From an uncultured Pelagibacteraceae bacterium (GTDB lineage Bacteria; Pseudomonadota; Alphaproteobacteria; Pelagibacterales; Pelagibacteraceae), in the NCBI GenBank assembly GCA_902615425.1, contig CACMPD010000002.1:62001-126000 (forward strand): a stretch of DNA of 64,000 nt, in the 5' to 3' direction. Each line of letters begins with the position of its first letter. Within the stretch, counting starts at the first letter, position 1. A program made the translations under genes and the position numbers. The notes under the pieces are model-generated. The model searched no databases. It was given only the letters and a program-made list of their open reading frames with translations, and was not told where the DNA came from. This document shows, one piece after another, positions 19,129 through 28,570 of this stretch.

Positions 19129-20079
19129 TGATAATTCATTAATTAAGAAATGAATCTTTTTTGCATCAAAAAAATTTGGTTTTAACAACTTTTTTTCATT
19201 AATACTTTTTCGAAAAATTTTAAGATTTGCCAAGACTGGATAAAATCTAAAATCTTTTTTATCATTTATTGGTTTAAAAATAACTTTATTTGATTTTTTT
19301 AATATAAATTGATCACTTAAACTTTCCGCTTGTGAAAATAATTCAAAATTATTCTTTTCACTAAAAATCTTAATTCGATGAATAGGTTTTTGCCTAGATT
19401 TTAAAGATAAAATTTTAAAATTTAGGTAAATAATAAAATTTTTTTTAACATTTCTTAATCTAATTTTTATAGTTGTGGGATTTTTTTTTCTATTTTTATT
19501 TAGCTTTTCAATTACAAAATCACCGAATAAGTCCTCTAAATAATATATGCTATGACATATATAATTATAGAAAATACCACCACCTCTATTATGAAAATTT
19601 TTCCATGAAGATCTTTTTTGTTGAGAAATTTTGATTGTCCAATTTATTTGAATTTTTTTGATATAAATTTTTTTTAAAATTTTTTTTTTAAAAAATTTAA
19701 AAGCTGCTATTTCTGGGAATTCATAGTTCACAATATGGAATAATTTTTTATTTTTTAATAAATTAGTAACTTGCATGACTTGTTTATAAGATTTAGTTAC
19801 TGGTTTTTCGCAAAAAATGTGAATTTTTTTTTTAATAGCTGTTTTAATTATTTCTAGATGTGTTTCTGGTGGAGAAGATATTATTACTGCATTGATTTTT
19901 TTGTTACTCAGCATTTTTTTCCAGTCTGTATATATCCTAATTTTATTTACAGTATTGAAATTACTAGGATTTTTGAAACAAAAAGCAATTGTGTTAAATT
20001 CTTTTACTCTTTGAATTACTGTGAAAATAAGTTTATAACCGAAATTTTTTCCAATTATTCCTACATTAATTTTTTTCAT
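19120..20079 (-). CDS. Gfo/Idh/MocA-family oxidoreductase
   Basis: 319 residues. N-terminal Rossmann fold (NVGIIGKNFGYK; the usual GxGxxG is degenerate) and the family's HIFCEKPVTKS, containing the EKP motif, at about 88-98. The C-terminal part is Lys/Phe-rich and diverged. Such enzymes oxidise or reduce sugars or inositols, often nucleotide-sugar intermediates. It overlaps the next upstream glycosyltransferase by 4 nt, so the two form an operon likely devoted to a surface glycan. Substrate unknown. Confidence 0.75.
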   Translation of the reverse strand: MKKINVGIIGKNFGYKLIFTVIQRVKEFNTIAFCFKNPSNFNTVNKIRIYTDWKKMLSNKKINAVIISSPPETHLEIIKTAIKKKIHIFCEKPVTKSYKQVMQVTNLLKNKKLFHIVNYEFPEIAAFKFFKKKILKKIYIKKIQINWTIKISQQKRSSWKNFHNRGGGIFYNYICHSIYYLEDLFGDFVIEKLNKNRKKNPTTIKIRLRNVKKNFIIYLNFKILSLKSRQKPIHRIKIFSEKNNFELFSQAESLSDQFILKKSNKVIFKPINDKKDFRFYPVLANLKIFRKSINEKKLLKPNFFDAKKIHFLINELSSI

Positions 20080-20774
20080 TTTTTAAAAGTAGACATTAAA
20101 ATGTATAAGTACCATCTAAAATAAAATGGAATTGTATAATAACTGAATTTACTTTCACCACTTGTTCTTACTGGCCATTTTTCAGGCAGTTCTGTAATTT
20201 TATAATTATTTCTATGTGCTTTTGCTAATAATTCTATACTAAAAGTAAAGCCTTTCTTCGATTCAATTGGGAACTTTTCAACAATTGATTTTGAAAATAA
20301 TCTAAAGCCATTGGTTGCATCTTTTGTGGGTAAAGATGTAAAATTAGTTAATGTGAAAGACACAAACTTCACAATTAATCTTTTTATTAGTGGTGCCCCC
20401 TCATAACTTCCACCATCAATAAATCTACTTGCACAAACTATGTCATAACCTTCATTAAACTTATTAAACATTTTAGATATTAAATTAAAATTTTTGTGAT
20501 CATCTGCTGGGTAAAGCAACGTTGCCTTAGATTGAATATTCTCAAAGCCTGTCTTTATAGCTCCATTAAACCCCTCGTATTTATTTTTTAAACAGATTAC
20601 TTCAGATCTATTAAATCTTTCACTAATTACACTAAGTGTAGGATCTTCATCGAAATCATAAATAACTAATATTCTATAATTTATTTCTGAAATTTTAGAA
20701 ATTTCTTGTAACGTTTTTGAGATATTGCCTTCCTCCCTGAAAACTGGCACTATGATATCTAAATCATATTTCAT
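20076..20774 (-). CDS. Family 2 glycosyltransferase, dolichol-phosphate-mannose-synthase-like
   Basis: 232 residues. GT-A fold with IIVPVFREEGNI at the N-terminus, the acidic YPADDHKN motif (around residue 91-98) standing for DxD, and KDATNGFRLFSK typical of the DPM1-like group. No C-terminal membrane anchor is obvious apart from a hydrophobic stretch at the extreme C-terminus (YYTIPFYFRWYLYILM). It would transfer a sugar from a nucleotide donor to a lipid phosphate. Coupled to the Gfo/Idh gene by an ATGA overlap. Confidence 0.82.
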   Translation of the reverse strand: MKYDLDIIVPVFREEGNISKTLQEISKISEINYRILVIYDFDEDPTLSVISERFNRSEVICLKNKYEGFNGAIKTGFENIQSKATLLYPADDHKNFNLISKMFNKFNEGYDIVCASRFIDGGSYEGAPLIKRLIVKFVSFTLTNFTSLPTKDATNGFRLFSKSIVEKFPIESKKGFTFSIELLAKAHRNNYKITELPEKWPVRTSGESKFSYYTIPFYFRWYLYILMSTFKK

Positions 20775-20830
20775 TTTAATTTAAATGACTTGTTATTATC
20801 TTATATAAAGGTATTTATTATTCAATAGAT

Positions 20831-22087
20831 ATGAGTGTTTCTGATTTAAAACCTGGTGTTATTAATGAATGTCAGATTTGCAAGTCAAAAAAAATATATG
20901 AAATTTTAGATCTTGGACATTCTGGTCTGTGCGACAGCTTACTCAGAAAAGATGATTTAAATAAATACGAAAAAAGCTATCCACTAAAACTTTTAAAATG
21001 TAAAAATTGTCATTTACTTCAAATAAATTACGTTGTGGATAATAAAGAGGTCTTTCATTTAGATTATCCATATAAAAGTGGTATAACAAAAACCCTTAAA
21101 GACTTATTACATAGCACTAGCAAATATACAGTTAAAAATTTTGAATTTTCAAAAAATCCCCTGGCTATAGATATAGGATCGAATGATGGTACTCTTCTTG
21201 AAGGTTTTAAAAACCAAGGGTTTAAAGTCTTGGGTATTGAACCAACAAATATAGCTAAATTAGCAAATAAAAAGGGAATTAAAACAATTCAAAAATTTTT
21301 TGATAATAAAACTGCTCAATTTATAAGAAAAAGATTTCAGAAAGCTGAGGTAATTACTGGGACAAATATTTTTGCCCACATCAATAAACTTGATAGTTTG
21401 ATGAAAGGAGTAAAGAGTATAATAAATATAAAAAATGGAATTTTCGTCACCGAATCTCATTATGCAGTGAATATTTTAGACGAAATGCAATTTGACTCAA
21501 TTTATCATGAGCATTTAAGATTTTACTTGTTAAGGCCTTTAATTTTTTTATTAAATAAATATGGTTTTAAAGTAATAGATGCATCCAGAATACCAAATTA
21601 TGCAGGCTCTATAAGAGTCACAGCAACTCTTAATAAAAACATAAAAGCAAAAAAGAGCGTAAAAAAGTTAATTAATCAAGAAAAAAAGAGGGGATTTTAT
21701 TCTGAAAAAAAATATAAACAATATGCAAACAAAGTAATTAAGGTCAAAAAAGATTTAACTGAATTACTTTGGAAATTGAGATTAAAAAGAAAAAAAATTG
21801 TTGGAGTTGGATGCCCGGGAAGAAGTATAACTTTATTAGCTTATTGTAATATAACTAATCAATTAATTGATTATATTGCTGAGCAAAGTAGTTCATTAAA
21901 GTTAAATATGTTTACCCCAAGTACACATATAAAAATTATAGATGAAAAATATATGATAAAGCATCAACCTGATTATGCACTTATTTTATCTTGGCATTAT
22001 GGAAAAAATGTAATGAAAAATTTAAGAAATAAAGGTTATAAAGGTAAGTTTATTATGCCGTTACCAAAACCTCAAATTATTAATTAA
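20831..22087 (+). CDS. SAM-dependent C-methyltransferase with N-terminal zinc ribbon (sugar C-methyltransferase type)
   Basis: 418 residues in three parts: an N-terminal Cys-rich region with C-x2-C pairs (CQIC at about 15 and CKNC at about 55), a central class I Rossmann domain (AIDIGSNDGTLL, then GIEPT), and a C-terminal putative-substrate domain with GVGCPGRSITLL. This architecture matches NDP-hexose C-methyltransferases of the TylC3 group and similar surface-sugar enzymes. It is the first plus-strand gene of a two-gene pair with the membrane protein that follows. Substrate is inferred to be a nucleotide sugar. Confidence 0.8.
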   Translation: MSVSDLKPGVINECQICKSKKIYEILDLGHSGLCDSLLRKDDLNKYEKSYPLKLLKCKNCHLLQINYVVDNKEVFHLDYPYKSGITKTLKDLLHSTSKYTVKNFEFSKNPLAIDIGSNDGTLLEGFKNQGFKVLGIEPTNIAKLANKKGIKTIQKFFDNKTAQFIRKRFQKAEVITGTNIFAHINKLDSLMKGVKSIINIKNGIFVTESHYAVNILDEMQFDSIYHEHLRFYLLRPLIFLLNKYGFKVIDASRIPNYAGSIRVTATLNKNIKAKKSVKKLINQEKKRGFYSEKKYKQYANKVIKVKKDLTELLWKLRLKRKKIVGVGCPGRSITLLAYCNITNQLIDYIAEQSSSLKLNMFTPSTHIKIIDEKYMIKHQPDYALILSWHYGKNVMKNLRNKGYKGKFIMPLPKPQIIN

Positions 22088-22115
22088 ATAAATTATAAAT
22101 TTTATTTCGAAAATA

Positions 22116-23585
22116 ATGGAATTAAGCAAAAAAAAAGAGATCATTTTATATATTATACTTAGCTTTTTTTTTGCAATAACAATTCAGCAATTTCCACTTT
22201 TTAAAGGTAACTCATTGCATTTGCTTCATGCAATAAAAGATTTTGAGTTTAATAAGTTGCAAAATGATTGGATAGCCAATCAAACTAATCATTTGCCATT
22301 TTTCACCATGTTTAATCATTTTTTGATTAAATTTTTTTCACTTAAAATATTATATTTTGTTCATTTTATATTGTTATCATTATGTTCCTTTTTTTTATTT
22401 TTAATTTGTAAAACTCAATTCAAAAACCTTGCAAATATTTATTTATCTATAATTTGGTTTGCATTATTTTTAATCATTTATCACGAAAATAGTTTGTTCG
22501 GTGGTGTTGCGGGTCAAGATATTATCAATGAGGGTTATCAACCTGCAAGCTTTGGTGTACTTTTTTTTATTGGTATTTATTTTTTTCTAAAAAAGAAAAA
22601 TTTATTTGCAGTTTTTTTTATTTGTCTGGCGGCAACTTTTCACCCAACTTATACACTACATTCAGGATTTTTGATTAGTGGAATTTTAATTTATCTTATT
22701 TTTAGAAAAGAATTTAAAGAATTTTTAAAAGTATTAATCTTTTATATTATTTTAATTTTACCAATTACGATCTATGTGATTTATAATTTCTTACTCATAG
22801 AAAGTAACATACTTTTAGAAGGTCAAAAAATTTTATTAAATAGAATTCCTCATCATGCCAATATAAATCATTGGTTTTCATATAAAGATCTATTATCCCT
22901 TATTACTTATTCAATTTCGTTGCTTATTGTCTATAGAAACAAACGTATATTTTTACCACTTTTTATTTTTGGCTTTGTTGCTATTTTTTTATCTGTTGTT
23001 GATTATTTTATTTCAAATAATACCCTATCTCTTACTTTTCCATGGAGAAGCTCAGTTATTTTAATCCCGTTATCAACAACTATTATTTTATCTTTTTTAT
23101 TATCAAAAATTTCATTAGAAAATAAAACTCTCAAATTAGTAAGTATTATTTTATTTGTTTTTTCTTGTTTTTTCTTTTTTATAAAAAATCATCATATTAA
23201 AAATTCTAATAAAGATTTTTATAAAAAACTAGAGTTGGTGAAAAAAATAAATAAGAATTATGACTCTATAGATAGAATTTTGATCCCTGATAATTTGACG
23301 TATATAAGAATGAATACAGGTTTACCGATATTTATTGATTGGAAACACCATGCTTTTAAATACGATGAAATTATTCTTTGGAAAGAAAGATTAGATCTGA
23401 CAAAAAGCTTTTATAATTCAAAAGGTTTTGATGATAAAAAATTAATTTTAAAGAACATTAATAAAATCGAAAAAGTCACGCACATTCTTTTTTACAAAAA
23501 AAATTTTTCTCTAAATTGTGAAAATTTGATTGATGATAAAAACTTTATATTTGTCGATACAAATAGCTGTTTTGGTATTAATTAG
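22116..23585 (+). CDS. Multispanning membrane protein, possible GT-C-like glycosyltransferase
   Basis: 489 residues with about ten hydrophobic segments between 10 and 365, then a soluble C-terminal tail of about 120 residues. No named family recognised. Short conserved-looking loops occur (GVAGQDIINEGYQP near 130, ATFHPTYTLHSG near 180). The layout is compatible with lipid-linked-sugar GT-C enzymes or a polymerase, but I see no diagnostic catalytic motif. It follows a sugar methyltransferase by 28 bp and is followed convergently by the GH13 gene. Confidence 0.6.
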   Translation: MELSKKKEIILYIILSFFFAITIQQFPLFKGNSLHLLHAIKDFEFNKLQNDWIANQTNHLPFFTMFNHFLIKFFSLKILYFVHFILLSLCSFFLFLICKTQFKNLANIYLSIIWFALFLIIYHENSLFGGVAGQDIINEGYQPASFGVLFFIGIYFFLKKKNLFAVFFICLAATFHPTYTLHSGFLISGILIYLIFRKEFKEFLKVLIFYIILILPITIYVIYNFLLIESNILLEGQKILLNRIPHHANINHWFSYKDLLSLITYSISLLIVYRNKRIFLPLFIFGFVAIFLSVVDYFISNNTLSLTFPWRSSVILIPLSTTIILSFLLSKISLENKTLKLVSIILFVFSCFFFFIKNHHIKNSNKDFYKKLELVKKINKNYDSIDRILIPDNLTYIRMNTGLPIFIDWKHHAFKYDEIILWKERLDLTKSFYNSKGFDDKKLILKNINKIEKVTHILFYKKNFSLNCENLIDDKNFIFVDTNSCFGIN

Positions 23586-23610
23586 CTTTATATAATTATT
23601 TATAATAAAT

Positions 23611-25335
23611 CTATATATTAGATATCCATAGAGTTTCAAAAGGTTTCAAAACTACAAATTGGTTATTTTTAATTTGTATCTTTGATCCCATTAAATTTCT
23701 CATTTTTTGATTGTTTATATTAATCTTTATTTTTTGGGTCACTGAACTCAAATTTGTAACACATGTTATTGATTGTTTTTTATCTCTACTTATCCTTTTA
23801 AATCCAAATATTTTTGGTCCAAAATTCATATTTATTCTTATTGCATTTGGATGAAAAGCTTTTTGTCTTCTTCTAATGTCCAATAGACTACATATGCTAT
23901 TATAAAATATACTTTGTTTAGTTTTATGGTTTCTAAGTTTATTAGAAATATTTTTTAAATTCCATCTATATCTATTTACATCTCTGTTATTACCAGTGAT
24001 GATAAATTTATTTTCGTCATTAGAGGTACCAAAAATAGAATTAAAATATATCGCTGGTATTCCCTCAAAAGAGATCATTATAGCATGAGCTGAAATATAT
24101 CTTTCTTGATAAAATTCACCTTTTTTATCATAATCAGATTTTTTTAAAGCATCAAAGACAGTAATATTTGCTTCATAAACTTTTTTAGTTTTATTTTGAA
24201 CTCTTCTATAAGAGAATTTTGAACCATTTTTTTTTAGCCTCTTTAAAAAATTATTTAATGCTTTTTCATTTAATAATCCCTCTGTAGGTCTTATTCCTAT
24301 TCCATCGTGTGAAGCAATAAAGTTTAAATAACAATTTCCTTTTTCTGTACTTGGAAGATTTCTGCTCCATTTATTTAGATATGAGCTATTTTCAAATAAA
24401 AAAGCATGAATTAATAATGGTGGTAAAGAAAAATTATAAATCCAATTTGCCTCGTCCTTTTTACCAAAATAGCTTAAATTCTCTTTTTCAGGCAAATTTG
24501 TTTCTGTAATTATTGTAGTTTGTACGTTAAGCAGATCAATTATATTTCTTAAAAGTTTAATAATTTCATGAGTTTGTTTTAAATTAATACACTTACTTCC
24601 ATTTTCCTTCCAAAGATATGCAATAGCATCTAATCTAAAAATAGTAACACCATTATTAATGAGATGAATCATTATTTTGATGAATTGAATTAATACAGAA
24701 GGATTTTTAAAATTTAAATCGATTTGATCTGGGCTAAATGTTCGCCAAAGATAATCAGATTTTTTAAAAATGTTTATTTTTTTCAGTAATTTATGATCTC
24801 TTGGTCTAACCACCTTAGAAGTATTAAATTTAGAGTCGACTGTTAAAAAATAATCTTTTCCAGGTTCTTTTTTCTTAAGAAAATTTTTAAACCACAAACC
24901 TCTTGCTGATGAATGATTAATAACTATATCGGCCATAACATCACTTGATTTTGAAACATTCTTGATATCTGACCAATTCCCAAGTTTATTCTCAACTTTA
25001 TAATGATCTTTTACAGCAAAGCCACTATCGCTACTTGAGGGATAGAATGGTAAAAAGTGAATAATATTGAAGTAATTTTTTAATTTTTTCTGAAAGAAGT
25101 TTAGAAATACTCTAATTGATTTCTTTTTTTTGGAATATATGCTGTCACCATAACAGATTACCAAAGTAGTTTTTTCAGAAATATTTTTCTTCTTTTTTGG
25201 ATTTTTTTTATTAAAATTTTTGATTATTTGAACAATTTCATACTCAAAATAATCAATATCTTTTTTAGATAAGATTATTTTAAAAATATTGTCTAGTCTA
25301 GATCTTATAATTCTCTGATCTTTTTGAGTTAACAT
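23611..25335 (-). CDS. GH13 (sucrose-phosphorylase-type) glycoside phosphorylase, probably glucosylglycerate phosphorylase
   Basis: 574 residues, GH13_18 size. Alpha-amylase barrel with the nucleophile Asp236 in FRLDAIAYLWK, acid/base Glu278 in ITETNLP, and transition-state Asp344 in ASHDGIG. The KENGSKCINLKQTHEI stretch after the nucleophile resembles E. coli YcjM, reported as a glucosylglycerate phosphorylase, more than sucrose phosphorylase. It would split glucosylglycerate with phosphate into glucose-1-phosphate and glycerate. The adjacent synthase (1 nt overlap) and phosphatase genes of glucosylglycerate synthesis support this reading. Sucrose or another alpha-glucoside remains possible. 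Confidence 0.75.
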   Translation of the reverse strand: MLTQKDQRIIRSRLDNIFKIILSKKDIDYFEYEIVQIIKNFNKKNPKKKKNISEKTTLVICYGDSIYSKKKKSIRVFLNFFQKKLKNYFNIIHFLPFYPSSSDSGFAVKDHYKVENKLGNWSDIKNVSKSSDVMADIVINHSSARGLWFKNFLKKKEPGKDYFLTVDSKFNTSKVVRPRDHKLLKKINIFKKSDYLWRTFSPDQIDLNFKNPSVLIQFIKIMIHLINNGVTIFRLDAIAYLWKENGSKCINLKQTHEIIKLLRNIIDLLNVQTTIITETNLPEKENLSYFGKKDEANWIYNFSLPPLLIHAFLFENSSYLNKWSRNLPSTEKGNCYLNFIASHDGIGIRPTEGLLNEKALNNFLKRLKKNGSKFSYRRVQNKTKKVYEANITVFDALKKSDYDKKGEFYQERYISAHAIMISFEGIPAIYFNSIFGTSNDENKFIITGNNRDVNRYRWNLKNISNKLRNHKTKQSIFYNSICSLLDIRRRQKAFHPNAIRINMNFGPKIFGFKRISRDKKQSITCVTNLSSVTQKIKININNQKMRNLMGSKIQIKNNQFVVLKPFETLWISNI

Positions 25336-26555
25336 TAATAATATTTTTTATTATCATCATTAACTACTTTTTCAAGTCTTCCAAGGAAATCTGGTATGGC
25401 GCTTTTTACCCTGCTCCATGTGGGAATAAAAGGGGTATCCATTGGATTAAGAATAAAAGCCTCTCCAGCTTTCATTATGTTTATTGCAAATAATTCGACT
25501 GCTTTTTCCTCAGTGTGAGAATCAAATTTTAGACCATTCATTACTGCATCATTCCTATATATATCAATTAAATCTAGGGCACATCTATAATAAGTTGCTT
25601 TTAATGATCTAAACTTTTCCCTGCTAAAAGTGTTTCCTTGAGTTGCTAACTTTTTGATAAATGTTTTAATGATATCAATAGACATTCTTGATAGTCCTTT
25701 TGTTTCATCATCAATTGATAGTACCTGATGTTTATGCTCATAAGTATCTGCTAAATCCACTTGACATATATTTTGAGGAGAAAAACTTCTTTGCATTTCA
25801 GATAAAATTCCAACTTCTATTCCCCAGTCTGAAGAAATTCTCAATTCAGGTAAAACATTTCGCCTAAATGAAAACTCACCCGCTAAAGGATATTTAAATG
25901 ATTTCATAAAGTCTAAATAATCACTTTTACCAATAGTTTTTTCTAACGCCGTTAATAAAGGAAAAACTAATAATCTTGCAACTCTTCCATTCATTTTTTC
26001 ATTAGCTACTCTTGGATAATAACCTTTACAAAATTCAAAGTTGAAAAGGGGATTTACTACTGGATAAAATAACTTTGCAAGCATTCTTCTATCATAAGTT
26101 TTAATATCACAATCATGTAAGGCAACTGATCGCGCACTATCTCTTGCTATACACATGCCTATACAATACCAAACATTTCTACCTTTACCCAGTTCACTTG
26201 GTGCAAGATTATTTTTTTTTAATTCTTCATCAAGTTTTTTCAAACCAGCACCATCATTCCATAGAATTGAAAATGGTGATTTTAATTTCTTGAAAAATTT
26301 CCAAGCTTTTTTAGCTTGCGTTTCGTTTGCCTTATCTAATCCGATAATGATGTGATCTAAATATTTTGTTTTACTTATTTCCTCAACTATCTTTGGCAAA
26401 GCCGTTCCCTCTAATTCAGAGTAAAGACATGGTAAAATTAATTCCATTTTTCTTTGCTTTGAAAATTTTGATAGCTCATTTTCAATGACTGATGTAGACT
26501 TTGTTTTAAAGTCGTGCAAAGTTGAGACTACTCCATTTTGAGAAAAATCACTCAT
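25335..26555 (-). CDS. gpgS: Glucosyl-3-phosphoglycerate synthase (GT81 type)
   Basis: 406 residues. GT-A fold with MELILPCLYSELEG near residue 36, the metal-binding HDCDIKTYD motif around 147-155 in place of DxD, and AGEFSFRR. This matches GpgS/MpgS-like retaining enzymes, which transfer glucose from NDP-glucose to 3-phosphoglycerate. With the phosphatase 15 bp upstream it would form glucosylglycerate, a negatively charged compatible solute known in other bacteria to build up under nitrogen limitation. The donor (GDP- or UDP-glucose) cannot be decided from sequence. Confidence 0.82.
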   Translation of the reverse strand: MSDFSQNGVVSTLHDFKTKSTSVIENELSKFSKQRKMELILPCLYSELEGTALPKIVEEISKTKYLDHIIIGLDKANETQAKKAWKFFKKLKSPFSILWNDGAGLKKLDEELKKNNLAPSELGKGRNVWYCIGMCIARDSARSVALHDCDIKTYDRRMLAKLFYPVVNPLFNFEFCKGYYPRVANEKMNGRVARLLVFPLLTALEKTIGKSDYLDFMKSFKYPLAGEFSFRRNVLPELRISSDWGIEVGILSEMQRSFSPQNICQVDLADTYEHKHQVLSIDDETKGLSRMSIDIIKTFIKKLATQGNTFSREKFRSLKATYYRCALDLIDIYRNDAVMNGLKFDSHTEEKAVELFAINIMKAGEAFILNPMDTPFIPTWSRVKSAIPDFLGRLEKVVNDDNKKYY

Positions 26556-26570
26556 GCCGGGTTTTTAATA

Positions 26571-27371
26571 TTAATAGTCTAGTTTAACTAGTGCCGTTTT
26601 AATCACATCAGCCCAGCCCTCAGGTGATGGCTTGTTCGAAACTATTAAATTATCTATGTTTATTTGATCCTGTTTAAATTGATCATTAAAGACTAAACAT
26701 GGAATATCACAATTTCTCAACATATCTAAATCATTGAAATTATCTCCTACAGCTATGACCTTAATTTTACTTTCTACTTTTTTATAAATTTTAAGAACTT
26801 GATTCATTGATTTAACTTTATCTGTTTTATCACCTAAATTTAGAACACGACCACCTTCTTGCATAGTTAATGAAGAAGATCTTAATATATTGAATAATTT
26901 ATTTTTTTCTTTTTTGTCACCCTCAAATAAAAAGGGAATTGTATATTTCCGATTTAAAGCATTTTTTAAATTATTTTCTTCAAGACCAAAAATATTGGTT
27001 TGTTCTTTTGAATTCATTTTTGAAATAAATTTACATTTAGCTTTAAGATTTTCAGGAACTTTAGAATCAAAAATTTTAATTAATTCCTCTTTATCTCTGC
27101 TCAAAACTATTTTGTTTGGAAAATTATTATTAATTAAATTTAATCCATGAATTGAAGATCCATTTTCAGATATATAAGGAAGATTTGAACCAAGTTCCGC
27201 TATAAATCCCTCTATCTCTTTTTCAGTTTTACTAGTATTAGGAATAATAATGATCCCCTCAACAATAAGACTTTTTAAATAATCCTTTATCTCATCAAAT
27301 TTGAAATTATCTCTATGTAATAATGAACCATCTAAATCAGTAAATATAATTATTGAAAATTTTTTACTCAA
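26571..27371 (-). CDS. Glucosyl-3-phosphoglycerate phosphatase / mannosyl-3-phosphoglycerate phosphatase family (HAD)
   Basis: 266 residues. HAD Cof/MPGP type: motif I FTDLDGSLL with Asp12 and Asp14, PNTSKTEKEIEGF for motif II, ISENGSSIHG in the cap region, and VGDNFNDLDML for motif IV. The MPGP subfamily removes phosphate from mannosyl- or glucosyl-3-phosphoglycerate. Its position next to the GT81 synthase points to the glucosyl compound. The gene follows the ABC ATPase by 6 bp on the same strand, so import, synthesis and phosphorolysis genes may be one transcript. Confidence 0.82.
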   Translation of the reverse strand: MSKKFSIIIFTDLDGSLLHRDNFKFDEIKDYLKSLIVEGIIIIPNTSKTEKEIEGFIAELGSNLPYISENGSSIHGLNLINNNFPNKIVLSRDKEELIKIFDSKVPENLKAKCKFISKMNSKEQTNIFGLEENNLKNALNRKYTIPFLFEGDKKEKNKLFNILRSSSLTMQEGGRVLNLGDKTDKVKSMNQVLKIYKKVESKIKVIAVGDNFNDLDMLRNCDIPCLVFNDQFKQDQINIDNLIVSNKPSPEGWADVIKTALVKLDY

Positions 27372-27377
27372 AGAAAT

Positions 27378-28430
27378 CTATCTTATCCTGTTTTTATTTT
27401 TATCAAAAAATAAAACCTTGTCTTTAGAAAATGATATTTTAAGTGGCTGATTATTTATATTTTCTGACGATTTTATAATAATTTGGGTATCTGATAACTT
27501 AGCATAAATAATTTTTTCGAAGCCTAAATTTTCAATAAGGTCTACTTTAACGTCTAATTTAATTTCATGATCACTTTTGATACTGATATCTTCAGGTCTA
27601 ATACCTAAATAAATCTCATCTTTAAAATCAAAATTTTCAAAGGTTATTTTATTTTTAAACAATTCTATTGTGTTCGAATTAACAATTTGATCTCTATTGA
27701 TTTTAATAATATTCATTTTTGGGGAACCAATAAATTCTGCAACAAAAATGTTATTTGGATCAGTGTAAATCTCATTAGGAGTTCCAAACTGTTCAACAAT
27801 TCCTTTATTAAGAACTACAATTCTATCAGCTAATGTCATCGCCTCTATTTGATCGTGTGTTACATAAATAATATTTGTTTTTAATTTTTTGTGTAGTTTA
27901 GAAATTTCAACTCTCATTTCAGATCTTAAAGCTGCATCTAAATTAGATAATGGTTCATCGAATAAAAATACTTTTGGATTTCTTGTAATTGCTCTACCAA
28001 TTGCAACTCTTTGTCTTTGTCCACCTGAAAGTTGTTTGGGCTTTCGTTTTAATAAATCTTCAATTTGAAGTGTAGAAGCTGCATGATTAACTTTTTCATT
28101 AATTTCATTTTTTGAAATTTTTTCCATTTTCAAACCAAATGACATATTTTCAAAAACATTCATGTGTGGATATAAAGCATACGATTGAAAGACCATTGCA
28201 ATTTCACGTTTAGAAGGAATTAAATTATTAATTAGCTTTGTATCTAAAAAGATTTCTCCTTGATCGATACTTTCTAATCCTGAGACCATTCTTAATAAAG
28301 TTGATTTTCCACAACCTGAAGGACCTACTAAAACTATGAATTCCCCATCCTTTATGTCTATGTTAAAATTGTTGATAACTTTATTTTCGCCAAATGATTT
28401 TTCGAGATTTTTAATAACAATTTTTGACAT
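27378..28430 (-). CDS. ABC transporter ATP-binding protein, CUT1/UgpC-MalK type
   Basis: 350 residues. Walker [10 protein letters not shown] at 36-44, Q-loop [12 protein letters not shown], signature LSGGQRQR, Walker B VFLFDEP, and the H-loop YVTHD. The C-terminal TOBE/MalK-like regulatory domain (about 235-350) includes YLGIRPEDI, marking it as a sugar-class (CUT1) ATPase. It is divergent from the binding-protein gene and heads the minus-strand run with the glucosylglycerate genes. It should energise the importer encoded at 28571-32391. Confidence 0.92.
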   Translation of the reverse strand: MSKIVIKNLEKSFGENKVINNFNIDIKDGEFIVLVGPSGCGKSTLLRMVSGLESIDQGEIFLDTKLINNLIPSKREIAMVFQSYALYPHMNVFENMSFGLKMEKISKNEINEKVNHAASTLQIEDLLKRKPKQLSGGQRQRVAIGRAITRNPKVFLFDEPLSNLDAALRSEMRVEISKLHKKLKTNIIYVTHDQIEAMTLADRIVVLNKGIVEQFGTPNEIYTDPNNIFVAEFIGSPKMNIIKINRDQIVNSNTIELFKNKITFENFDFKDEIYLGIRPEDISIKSDHEIKLDVKVDLIENLGFEKIIYAKLSDTQIIIKSSENINNQPLKISFSKDKVLFFDKNKNRIR

Positions 28431-28570
28431 TTATTTGATTTAAAGGGATTTTAACTAACCATTAAATGTTGTTAAAAATTTATTACACTGCTAGATTTAT
28501 CGCAATGAAAAAATCGCGAACATCAGAGAAAACTAAATACCAGAGAGGAACAATATAAGAGGGGGAATAC

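Noticed and set aside
23611-25335. Alpha-amylase or sucrose phosphorylase
   Set aside because: The GH13 residues are compatible, but the post-nucleophile motif and the adjacent glucosylglycerate genes favour a glucosylglycerate phosphorylase. Kept as alternative in the entry.
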